DNA of 64,000 nt, from contig OZ005621.1 in the NCBI GenBank assembly GCA_963930655.1, forward strand, positions 19,517,001-19,581,000, given 5' to 3'. Position numbers and translations under genes: made by a program. This document shows positions 24,415 through 34,298 of this stretch, piece after piece; position 1 is the stretch's first letter; each line of letters begins with the position of its first letter. The notes beneath the pieces are model-generated. The model was not told the origin of the DNA and made no database searches. It saw nothing but the letters and a program-made list of their open reading frames with translations. This DNA comes from Myrica gale. Lineage: Eukaryota > Streptophyta > Magnoliopsida > Fagales > Myricaceae.

Positions 24415-25202
24415 TATAATGTAGTCTATCTTATGCTCATTAAAGAGAGTATCCATGAACTCCTCAGTAATTTCATATGGAGCATTGGTTATGACCTCAT
24501 CCACCCACTTCAACCCGCTGACAAGGGCCAGCCTGGAAAAAGTCAATGTAATAACATATGCACTTGGTTAATTCAAAGCCCCATTGACTAAGATTCTGTC
24601 AACTCATAAACAAGACGTTCTATTAAGAAAAATAAGTTGTCAAGAAACAAATCCTCTTTTTTATGCATAGATTTAAACTTCGCCCCATAAGTAAAGAAAC
24701 GAGGATGTTGGGCACAACTGATAGCCTCAACTTAATTGTCTTACCCAAACGATCATCGCTTTCTAAGCTGTTTGTCAATTAATAATCCTAAATTAACTGG
24801 AAGGGAAAAGGAGAAAAAGAAAAGAAAAGAGGCGAGCTTACGTATATACCTTTCTTCCATGAATAAAACAGGAGGACCCTTATTGGCAACGATCTCCTCA
24901 TCACTTACAACACCCACCACCAACTCATCTCCCAAAGCCTTAGCTTGCCGTAATGCATTGGCGTGGCCGAAATGCATGAGATCGAAGCAACCGTCCATGT
25001 ATACCCGAATGCGCTTCTTCCCACGTCTCTTCTTGTGGAAAATACCGAAATCGTTCCAGAAGAAGGGCAAGGAAGGCACGCCCATCCCAGCAAAATAGCT
25101 GGTGGACAAGCCGAGCAAGGCCGCCGTGAGCATCAAACCGCCAAAGATGTGTGGGTGGCAGTACACCCCTTCCCACAACCAACTATGGCTTTCATAGTTC
25201 AT

Positions 25203-26292
25203 TGCTCCCACCGGCCTTCCTTCTATTCCTCTGATTCAAAGCTACCACGAGCACTATTGGCTAAATCAGAGAAGACTCAGAACCTGCAAACTAACACCGC
25301 ATAAAGCAAATCAAACCATTAAGACGAACACCTTAAGTCGCTAACTTTATTCTATCCCAAAATCAATTTCAGATCATTGTTTTTTTTATAAAAAAAATCA
25401 TACAAATCCATTTTCGTCCAGATATGCAAAAGCGACCTGGGAAAAAAAACAGATCTAAGGGGACTGAGGAATATGAGTATGATTTTCAACAAGATGGAAT
25501 ATTGAATTCATCATCGAATTCAGAATATAATCCGGAAAATTCATATGAAGTTCATATAAGGAATCGTTTTAGAACCTTAATAAAATCAAAACCGAATGAA
25601 GAAGGAAACGAACGAGAATGGGTCAGAAAAAAAAAAACTGAGATTCCAAAAGCCAGGAAATCTAAATCTAAAGCAAAAAAGAAAGCTACCTGAAATCAGC
25701 TACACGCAATTTACTAATTTAGTAAACAAATACAGATGGGCAGGTCAAACGGGGGGGAATAGAGAAATCGGAAGAGAAACGCAGAAAAGGAAATGGAGGG
25801 ATCGTTCGAGCCAAAGAGACGACTTTATGAGAGTATCGAAATCATCGACGAAGGTGAGAATAAGATGAGACGCGGGATTCGTGTCAGAAAGTTCGACGCC
25901 TTCAAATTACCTCTCTCTTCTTCTATGTGGTTCTGTCTCCTCTACCCCTCTCTCTCTCTCTCTCTCGTGTGGACGCAAAGAAAGGAGGAGAGAGACTGGC
26001 ATGTAAGAGAAGAAAGCGCTGTCTTAAAAATATGATATATATCGCTTCTTCCTTAATATTAAAAATAATTATATATCGAGTGAGTCCTGATGCCGCGTGA
26101 GCTTCCATTCTTTTGTCTTTTACGGATTCTTTACTTAACCTGCAGGCCTTCTCCCGTTCTCCGGCTCCGCCTTCGCCAATTAAAAGCATCTAGAAACGGG
26201 AGGGTCAAGGCCCCCTATGGACTTCGGTTGGATCCAATAAAGTCCAAGTCAACATTGCTAAGAGGACTGTTCTTATTATTTTTATTTTTTTT
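25203..26292. other. upstream region of PECT1
   Basis: Should contain the 5' UTR and promoter of PECT1 (minus strand). It has A-rich runs and a CT microsatellite (25950-25970). Plus-strand open frames here are Lys/Arg/Glu-rich low-complexity readings and not supported as genes. No clear TATA box could be assigned. Confidence 0.45.
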
Positions 26293-26677
26293 GGAAAATT
26301 AGCGTTTTAATCTCTAAATTTTTGACACTTTTTCATTTTAGTCCTTCAGTTTCAACTTTCAAATTTTTAGACCTTGAGTTTTCATTATTTGACAAAATGG
26401 TCTTTCCATCAGTCTGTCGTCCATATGCTTAACGACACATGAAGCGGTCGACCGGATATATGTGTTGAAAGTGAGCGGTCGACCGCTACATGAAGCGGTC
26501 GACCGGGTCAAAATTTCTGACGTGTCAGAGAGCTTCGTTAAGTATATGGACGATAGACTGACGGAATGACCATTTTGTAAAACAATAAAAACTCAAGGAC
26601 TAAAAATTTGAAAGTTAAAACGGAAGGACTAAAATGAAAAAATGCCCAAAACCTAGGAACTTAAAAGTGAATTTCCC
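26293..26677. mobile_element. foldback / non-autonomous inverted-repeat element
   Basis: The left half (26293-~26430) and right half (~26540-26677) are inverted copies: TTTTTCATTTTAGTCCTTC and ACAAAATGGTC phrases on one side, their complements on the other. The ends are GGAAAATTA and GAATTTCCC. The loop contains three copies of GCGGTCGACCG (near 26443, 26476, 26494). Such elements are typically MULE-derived; no convincing 9 bp TSD was seen. Confidence 0.72.
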
Positions 26678-27857
26678 TACTTTTTACTAGATTTGTTGCT
26701 TTTTTAGTCTAATTTTTACTTCCTTATATATATATATTATAGAATATGATCCTCGAAAATACTTGAATAATTTCATGCTACTAAAACCGCAGTTATATTG
26801 AATGTTAAATTCAAAGGTGGGTTCTTTGAACTTTATCAGAGGATGAATGATGTAGTCTCATTGGAATAAGAGAGAATAGAAGCGTTGCGACTCTTGTGCC
26901 AAACTCTAAAATTTTATTTAAGAAAATAATTATAAAATAATCTTTCAATTTTTATCAAATTATCATTTTTTATTATAATAAATATATAAAATTCATTTAA
27001 ATAATCTATTTCTTTATTTTTCCACCGATTTTCATATTACAAAATATTAACATTCTCAAAATTTTGTCACACACTAATTCGGTCTAGAATTATTATTGTG
27101 TCATAATAATTCTAATTTATGGTCTCATAATTTAAAAAGTTATATCTTTATTTCTCAAAGTGTATTTAATTTATACATAAAAATACTTTTTTATAAGACT
27201 CAATTCACAAAGAACTCACATTCTTAAGAAACTTAGACAATTTATATTATAACAAATCTCGATTACCTTTAAAGTTATTTAATCCTAAATTGTGTGTTTT
27301 TTTTAAAGTAAGTTGGTAAATGGAGTTGATCAAAGGACACTTAAAGTCTATATAGTAAATTGAATTGATCAAAGGATACTTTAGAGACAATAAATTATGA
27401 GATCAATGTCACTTTAAATGTCTAAACTATTCAAAAACATCACATTAAACTTAGAAATTACCAAAGTTTATCGATAAATATATATATAAGATTTAATTTT
27501 CGAAATCATGTCAGATAATTTATTTTTAATCGAACTGCGGATGAATTTTTGTAGTAGATTATGTATATTGAAATTGATAATTTGGATCCTCGCCGTGACA
27601 TTGATGTGAAAAATGATGTTTCCTTTTAAAAAATTAAAAAAAAAATGATGAATATGTTTGACACGATTGAACCAATATTGATCTTTACCAGAACCGAACA
27701 TGGAGCCTTAGCTTCCTGCGCTCCCTGCAATCAGTCAGCCAGCAGGGGTGGCAGTTATGGTACCCCTTTTGGGGGCTGACGGTACTCCTTTGGGTGGATG
27801 TCAGGGAGAAGCTCTTAAATATTCCAAATTAATGCACGGCTCTTCCCCGTCACAAAC
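26678..27857. other. AT-rich spacer, no supported gene
   Basis: Includes a repeat at 27170-27260 that recurs at 39325-39415 (AAAGAACTC...CATTCTTAA, then TTAGA.AATTTATATT), and a short degenerate duplication at 27330-27395 (TTGATCAAAGGA twice). No coding signal. Confidence 0.5.
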
Positions 27858-28037
27858 GGGGTGTTTGTTTGTGGAAATTTTGGGGAATATTCCCGAAATT
27901 TTGAGAATCTTTACTTTATTGAGATTTATTGGGGTTTGTGAAAAGTAGAGTGTGTTTGTGTAAAAGTTAAAAATTTTGGAGTGTGTTTGTTTTGTTAGAA
28001 ATTTCGAACCCCAAAATTTTGGGGAAACAAACACCCC
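27858..28037. mobile_element. MITE family C
   Basis: The left end GGGGTGTTTGTTT is the inverse of AAACAAACACCCC (ending 28037), with inner mirrored AAATTTTGGGG / CCCCAAAATTTT. 180 bp. It abuts the gypsy RNase H fragment. No matching TSD. Confidence 0.75.
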
Positions 28038-28039
28038 TA

Positions 28040-28357
28040 AAGACTCCCCACTGTCTTGTTGTCCCTCGTACGCGTATCACACACGGGGACATTGGACGAA
28101 TCTCCTGTCACTTCTATTGTTCGAGCACCCATTTCTAACAAAATATCAAGGCCGATAATCAAGGCTTCATATTCCGCTGGATTATTCGAACATTCGAAAT
28201 CGAACTGGAAGGCAAATCCCGAGTTTAAGCCTCGGGGAGAGGTTCTGATTACACCAGCCCCGGCCGTTGTCTCAGTACTTGATCCATCGAAAGCCAACTT
28301 CCAAGGTGATAATCCGACATAGATCAGTCCGGCTATTTCCTCCTCGGTAAAAGACAC
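28040..28357 (-). pseudogene. Ty3/gypsy RNase H domain fragment
   Basis: Contains WKLAFDGSSTETTAGAGVI, FDFECSNNPAEYEALIIGLD and EVTGDSSNVPV, the typical RNase H region of plant Tat/Athila-like gypsy polyproteins. The catalytic Asp (FDGSS), Glu (AEYEAL) and Asp (GDSS) are visible. It is cut off by the MITE at 28037, and no other domain is nearby. Confidence 0.85.
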
Positions 28358-28381
28358 AAAAGGACAGGAATGGAAAGGTTA

Positions 28382-28559
28382 GGTTGTGTTTGTGTTGTAA
28401 AATGTTGGGTATGAGAATATGTGTTGGTATTGGGTTTAGTGAAAAGGTGAAGAGAGATGTAATTTTTTATATTTTTTTATAAGAGAGAGAGATTATATTG
28501 GAGTATTTTATTAGGAGAGAGATAAAATGTTGGAGATAATTGGGTTTGCAAACACAGCC
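28382..28559. mobile_element. Tourist-like MITE, family A copy 2
   Basis: 178 bp with ends GGTTGTGTTTG and CAAACACAGCC and a perfect TTA TSD (28379-28381, 28560-28562), the hallmark of PIF/Harbinger MITEs. Confidence 0.85.
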
Positions 28560-28680
28560 TTAATAGGTTGGAGGGCCAAGTTGAGTCAAGTCATCAGTCT
28601 ACGGAAAGATTCTTGTGTTCCTACCCTTTTTACGAAAGAGATCGTTACCCAGAGCAGAGGATGTTAACCCCACCACAAGC

Positions 28681-29797
28681 ATTCCAAAAAATAAGGAAAG
28701 TGACCTCTCTTTGAAACCCTCTCCCCTCTTTGAAAACCTCTCACGACTAAGAACTCCTCCCATTTGTCCTGGTCAGGGAAGGAGCTCCGGCTCCTCCCTT
28801 CCCTTCCCTTCCCTCTCCTCTCCTCCAACTGCCCTACTGGTAGCCGGAAGTTTTCTTTTTCTTTCCTCTTGGGCCTTTTCTTGGGCCTTTTTTGGATTAT
28901 TTGTGGATGTTAGATCCCGGCCTCTCCGGTGTTCTCTGGTATGCACGACCCCCTTGATGGACTGTCTCCTCCCGACGCTCACTCCTGGACCTGAACGGTG
29001 GTCATCGGTCAGTGAGTGAGCTTTCACGCGCGTCCACGCGAGCGCGTGGATCTCACGCGCTCGACCTCTTATGGCTTCCAGCTTGTTGTTTTGTGTTTTC
29101 TGTGGAGGTTCTGCCCTGTCCAACCGTGCTCCGTTCCGTCCGGTCGTCCCGGTGCTCTCTTTCCGGCCTCTCCTTCTCAGCGTCCTGCTGTCATGCGTGA
29201 CTTTGCCCGTGTGTGCTGCTGTGGTGTTCGGCCTTTTTGGTTGTGAGACCCTTTGGTTGTTGCTGCCCTCTGTTCCGGCCTTTTTTCCCAGGTGGCTCTT
29301 TTTGCTGCCACTGTTTTGTGCCGCTTCTCCTCCTCCCCCGGTTGCTGCCAATTTTTGCCTGAAGAACGTCCTGAAGGAGTCGGATCGTTGCTCTGATGGG
29401 CCCTCCTCCAGTGGAAGCCGCTACCACTTTGTGTGATGGTTTTGTTGTGTCTTGATCCTTGTGACCGATTTGTATTAGGTTTGTGCTCTGGCTCTTGTGG
29501 CCAGTTTGTATTGTGTCCTGGCTTTGTTGGTCTATTTGTCTTTGTTGTGTGTGGCTTTATTGGTCTGTTTGTCTTTGTTGTGTGTGCTGGTGGTTTGTGT
29601 GCTTGTCCGTGTGGTCAGTGTGTGGTTCTGGTTGTTTCACGGCCTTTGTGGTCGTTGGTGGTTCCAACATGTGTGTCCGGCTATTGTAGAGTCTTTGAGT
29701 CTGTTTAGGCTTTTTCACTGACCTTTTGGTCGTTTTTCGATTTTATACTGGAGATTCCTTTCTCGATTTTTAATAAATTATATTTGCCTAAAAAAAA
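28681..29797 (+). mobile_element. non-LTR retroposon with A tail and 11 bp TSD
   Basis: CCACCACAAGC occurs at 28670-28680 and again at 29798-29808. The insert ends AATTATATTTGCCTA followed by A residues (29790-29797). The body is C/T- then G/T-rich with TTTGTTGTGTGTG-like runs, unlike the flanks, and shows no RT motifs. It may be a 5'-truncated LINE, a non-autonomous derivative or a processed transcript. The overlapping open frames on both strands are composition artefacts. Confidence 0.78.
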
Positions 29798-29870
29798 CCA
29801 CCACAAGCCGCGTAGGGAGACTAGTCCGAGTCAAGCCATCATTTTAAGAAGGATTCTCTTCTTTTCCTAA

Positions 29871-30052
29871 GGCTGCGTTTGCGTGTTAAAATTTTAACAC
29901 AATAAAATATTACAATATAATCTCTCTCTCCCCCTTCAAATCACTACTATTCACTACAAAAAATATAAAAAATTACCTCTCTCTTCACTTTTTCACTAAA
30001 CTCAATACCTAAAATTTTAACAACACTAAAATTTTACAAAACAAACACACCC
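29871..30052. mobile_element. Tourist-like MITE, family A copy 3
   Basis: 182 bp with ends GGCTGCGTTTG and CAAACACACCC and a perfect TAA TSD (29868-29870, 30053-30055). Confidence 0.85.
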
Positions 30053-30540
30053 TAAATCTCCGGAGATAAACTGTACCGAGACAAATAAACTAATTTCTTT
30101 TTTGAACGATTATTTCATGTATTTTATTTGTATTTCATAAAAAGTATGCAAAACGCACGTTTTGTTTGGGATTGGGTTTGAAATCAAATTTGAAGAGGTA
30201 AAATTCCGTTTTAAGTCTCCAGCTTTAAGATTTTTAATTGGTTTTTACAAAAGACCTGTAACGTCTTTCCTGTTTTATATATCTCGAAGTAAAACGTAGA
30301 ATTAAAAAATTAAAAAATATTTTTATTTCTTTTTTTAACTGATATTATATTTAAAGGTCTTATTGACACAACATGTGAGACCTTAAATTTTTAAATGTTT
30401 CATTTTTATTTTGTAAATTAATTGATATTTGAATTTGAAAATAGAGAGCATAAATAAATATAAAATCGTCATCTTCGGCCATATTTCCACTTTTTTTGTG
30501 TTTAAATTTCAAGGTCTTTCAATCTCAAAACAGGTTTACT

Positions 30541-30708
30541 CCTCCTAAAATTTTAATATAATAAAATATTACAATATAATATCTCTCTATTCCATCAAAT
30601 TATTAATTTTCACTATAAAAAATATAAAAAATTATCTCTCTTCATTTTTTCACTAAATTTAATATCTAAAATTTTAATAATACTAAAATTTTACGAAACA
30701 AACAACAT
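30541..30708. mobile_element. Tourist-like MITE, family A copy 4 (left end lost)
   Basis: The body closely matches 29888-30044 (ATATAATCTCTCT-type tract, ATATAAAAAATTA). The right end is AAACAAACAACATGGG. The left terminus is missing or diverged. Confidence 0.75.
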
Positions 30709-31809
30709 GGGCATAAGGATTTGAGATATTGATCTTTTCTATTTTTTCAATTGAAGATATTGTAGACAGAAATTAACTGGGGATCTTGTGGTTAATTATA
30801 TCTCAATTCTAATAGTTCCATGCTCCATTTTATGCGTACACATCTTCAGGATTCGATCAAGTTTTAAAATTTAACGTACTGTGAGATTTTCCCAACTGAT
30901 CGTGCATTTCTTCGCAACGTCATCGATCGAGAGAGAGAGTGGCACAAGACGCCAACGCCAACCGAAAAAAAGTTTGCTTCTTACACGGGGCATCCAGTTT
31001 CCAGGCCACGTGTGGAACTTGTGTAGAAACTGATCGACTTCTGACCGCTCCGTAAAAGCAGAAAAGTGAGAGAGATGAAATTGAGACGTCTTTTTTTTTT
31101 TTTTTTACGACAGAAATTTGTACACGAATCACGTTTACCGAGTTTGAGTTTATACGAACCTGATACGGTATAGTTATGAGGTGAGCTGAACATCACGATA
31201 AATTTTATGCCGTGTAGCCATCTCAAATTATATATATTAATTAAGTCTAATTTCGTTGAGAGAGTGGTTTTAAAGAGTTGTTAAATCTTTAAATTTCAAG
31301 TCTTCATCACTCAGACCAACTCCTTGAAGTTAAATTAAGACGTGTTGATTATTAAGACGTGTTGATTATTTCTGACCAGTCTGTTATTTCTCACATAATG
31401 GTTGTTTCCTAGAAAATTCATTCATTCATCCCCAGGAACTCAAACGGCAAGGTCAAATAACAACCATTAATACTTCAAGAAAGCCACACGAAAGAGGCAA
31501 TTATTTCTATCTTATATTAGGAGGAAGTAAGAAAAAGTTGCCAAAAGATGGCCACCAAACGCCTCACAACTTCTTAAGAATTAAGAAACCAAGATCCCAA
31601 ACCTTGTTTGTCGTATATATCATATTCACATACAATCATCTAACGTCACAATATTTGAAACCATAAAAAGAAGAAACTAGACAGCATATATTAGGAGTGA
31701 ACAGTATCGGAGGTGGAGGAAGGAAGAGGGTGGTGTGACTGGGAGAGCTGGTCCGTCAAGTTTTGTTACTGACTTAATATCCCTAGAAACAAAAGATGCA
31801 GTCAATAGG
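30709..31809. other. intergenic, no supported gene
   Basis: Open frames at 30920-31226 (minus strand) lie over a T run and lack family features. A short duplicated phrase (AAGACGTGTTGATTATT) sits at 31338-31370. Confidence 0.5.
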
Positions 31810-31974
31810 CAGTGGCGGAACCAGGAATGAAAATTAACCAGGGCGAACTTTTAAAGTAAAATAATGGAAATTTTTTTGTATACATAATGTAAAAAATTAT
31901 CTTAGAGTTACAATATCAAAATATTAAAGACTAAAAACATAAAAAAAATATTGAATTACACATACCGTACTATG

Positions 31975-32667
31975 TACTACGATTGAGAGGGGACAATTGG
32001 ATCTTACGGTTGTGCATATTCTGAAAACGTTGCAAAATGACTTCATTCTCAATAGTTTCAAAAATTTCCTGCTCGATGTACACTAACATGCAATCATTCA
32101 TCCAATCATCTCTCATCTTATTACACAAATCAGTCTTAATAATTTTCATCGCAGATAACACTCTCTCAACGGTTGCAGTCGTAACCGGTAAGATCAATGT
32201 CAACGTAATAAGAAGATAAACCAATGGATACAAAATATTCTTTCTGGTCTCAACCATCTTCATAGCAAGAGTTCCAATATCTTGAAGCCCAAAAAAAAAA
32301 TAGTCCTTCTAACATCTCTAATGCAGGTGTCAAGCTGATCTCTAAGTACCACGCGATCAATTGTTGAGAAATCTTCAGGGTAAAATTCAATAAGACGACA
32401 TAATCTATCAAGATCAAATGCTGAGAATGAGTCCCTTGGATCAAGACATGTTATGCAAAGAAGTAACTTCATACTTGTTTTTGTGAAACGATTATTCATC
32501 TCCTGAGCAATCAAATCAATAACCTGACATAAGACTTCCACACGAAAATATTGCAAATAAGTAATTGTTTGCCCTCCACGCCTCGAACGACCGCGAGTTT
32601 GTATAATGTTTTCCATATTGGGCACATTGATAAAATTATTCAGACAAAATGTTTTGACTTCTTCCAA
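31975..32667 (-). pseudogene. hAT transposase C-terminal region (ZMYM1/TTF-type), frameshifted
   Basis: 32667-32260 has LCQVIDLIAQEMNNRFTKTS, CLDPRDSFSAFDLDRL and RVVLRDQLDTCIRDVR. The next frame (32263-31970) has YPLVYLLITLTLILPVTTAT and VERVLSAMKIIKTDLCNKM of the hAT dimerisation domain. At least one frameshift near 32262 joins them. N-terminal zinc-finger and catalytic regions are missing, so no transposase can be made. Confidence 0.87.
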
Positions 32668-33451
32668 AAATTGGGCTCAACTAAGGTTGTCCTAGGCTCA
32701 ACAACATCACAATCCAACCTAAAAACTACTACACAAATAACATCTCTTCCTCCGGTTTCCTTCACAATCCAACCTAGAGTTAAGCAAGAAATGAAACAAA
32801 GTTTTAAAGAAAGAAGATTACCTACCGCAAATGTCCTTCCAGCAAATAAGCAAGTATATTGGCAAAATTCAAATGTACTTCCAGCAATGGATTTTGATCT
32901 TTACTATACAAATCCACATAAAAAACAATAAGTTAACAAGTAAATATTTAATTTGCTACATAATTTATTTCCCAGCAATGTAGGAACATAATTATCTATA
33001 AAGAATAATAACTCAGTGCGAGCATAATTATCTATAATAATAAAAAAGTGCAAGCATAATTGAAATAAATAGGAATTTACTATAAGAGAGGGATGGAAGT
33101 GACTGATTAAAACACATTCACACTATATGGATGTCATTAGAAGAAACATTGAAAACCCAAACAATCAATGTGATCTACCCAGATATTAGGGAGTCTATAT
33201 GCGTTTTACTGGAAAATGGGGGAGGAAAAAAAAGTCATTAGAACTGCATATTAATATAAGGTAGAGTTTCAATTTATATATGATAGATTTACAATAGTAC
33301 TATGGGTAAATTATTCTTAATTGTACTACATCAGCTCCCTCCCAAAAAAAGTAAACAAAAAAAAAGACTGCTCCTGTAAAATGGAAGGGAAAAAACTACA
33401 GTACCAGCAGAAGCAGGAACTGAGAATGCAGAAAGTGCTCGTGCAAAGGTA

Positions 33452-33634
33452 TTACGCAATAACAAAAACCCTAAGCTCGTCTCTGTCTCCTCTGGTAATG
33501 CGGGTATCTGCATCGAGATACGTGACTTCAAATTCACCACTTTCAGTATTTGATGGAGGCCTTAACACATCTGGAATCCGCGGTATCTCGAATGGTGGTA
33601 ATTGTGAGTCTCTGACAAGTTTCCACAATTCCAC
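33452..33634 (-). pseudogene. captured fibrillin/PAP-like C-terminal exon
   Basis: The minus strand reads LWKLVRDSQLPPFEIPRIP, then VLRPPSNTESGEFEVTYLD and RITRGDRDELRVFVIA before a stop. The VTYLD-(D)-RITRGDRGELRVF ending is typical of plastid lipid-associated proteins (PAP/fibrillin family), which bind lipids in plastoglobules and thylakoids. Only the C-terminal ~60 residues are present, upstream of and on the same strand as the transposase remnant. The family call is by pattern and should be checked. Confidence 0.6.
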
Positions 33635-34298
33635 TCGCCTTTACTTTATAGATGTTTTCTCAAATGGATTTTTATCTTTGCAGATCCTATTCCCATTAAA
33701 AGTGAAAGCTCAATAACGATGTTCGTTTTCTCATTTACTACTCAGAGAGTCACCCAGGCGGGCTTATGTTGGCCTGGGCCAACCAGGGCGGCCCAGCCAA
33801 TTTTTTTTTTTTAAAATACATTAATTTTATTTTTTTTTAAAAATACATTAAAAAAAAATTTAGGGGCGGACCCCGGGCGGCCGCCCAGGCTCGCCCGGGC
33901 CTGGGTCCGCCCCTGTCAATAGGATCAAAGTTATAGGATCGAAATGAATTACTTCAAATTGAAATGTTTGTGATCTTAGAGAGATTACATATATATAAAT
34001 AGAAATAAAAAATTAACAATTAAATTTATTTTGTGTTAAAATATTAGATCTCTTTTATACATGAATATATGAATGTATGTATGCAATACGTATGAACTTA
34101 TTTAAAAACCTATTATTATTTCGCCCCTAAACAAAAAATCTTTGATCTGGTTCAGAGATCCGATACGACGCCGTCTTTAGTGTTCAGTCAAACCTTTTAT
34201 CTTAACTGATGGTCCAAGGACCAAGACAAAGTAAATGTGTGTACTATAAAGCGACAGATATAGAATCCACCACCGTTGTCCTCGGTTACCCAGATCTG

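Larger units (their letters stand above)
17668..25202 (-). pseudogene. PECT1: ethanolamine-phosphate cytidylyltransferase, exon 2 split by a LINE
   Basis: PECT catalyses CTP + phosphoethanolamine to CDP-ethanolamine, a step in phosphatidylethanolamine synthesis at mitochondrial and ER membranes. Nine minus-strand exons: 25202-24850, 24532-24415 plus 22379-22262, 21872-21715, 21118-21047, 20107-20040, 19877-19766, 18763-18698, 18601-18479, 17739-17668. Excluding the insertion they total 1260 nt, coding 419 aa, the normal plant length. The N-terminal anchor is followed by cytidylyltransferase domain 1 (RVYMDGCFDLMHFGHANALR, WVDEVITNAPYEIT, HGDDPCLLPDGTDAYA, RTEGVSSTDIVGR). Domain 2 follows (VVYIDGAFDLFHAGHVE, GVHGDETV, RYVDEVIIGAPWEVT). 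It ends KKYVLGD. Every splice site is canonical and no other stop or frameshift is visible. The only lesion is a ~2.0 kb LINE insertion (22383-24414) inside codons for DYIIHGDD, which brings in a stop within about ten codons. The allele should be null unless the insertion is absent on another haplotype. Confidence 0.93.
31810..33915 (-). mobile_element. hAT superfamily DNA transposon (defective) with captured gene fragment
   Basis: Termini CAGTGGCGGAACCAGG (31810) and CCTGGGTCCGCCCCTG (ending 33915) are inverted repeats with few mismatches. A perfect 8 bp TSD, TCAATAGG, flanks it (31802-31809 and 33916-33923). Inside are decayed minus-strand exons of a zinc-finger-MYM-type-1-like hAT transposase (31975-32667) and a fragment resembling a plastid lipid-associated protein (33452-33634). 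At 2106 bp it is shorter than an autonomous element. Confidence 0.9.

Noticed and set aside
22325..24424. A 699-codon open frame taken as one gene
   Set aside because: It fuses antisense PECT1 exon 2 and the antisense of the non-inverted LINE 3' piece to the real RT frame. Only ~22590-24414 is protein-like.
24736..25304. Plus-strand and alternate-frame reads over PECT1 exon 1
   Set aside because: Antisense or shadow of the cytidylyltransferase exon.
25424..26302. Lys/Arg/Glu-rich plus-strand frames upstream of PECT1
   Set aside because: Purine-rich upstream or 5' UTR sequence. No start context, homology or splice support.
28615..29721. Overlapping open frames of up to 192 aa on both strands
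   Set aside because: They lie in a compositionally biased retroposon body. Frames on both strands and low complexity point to chance openness.
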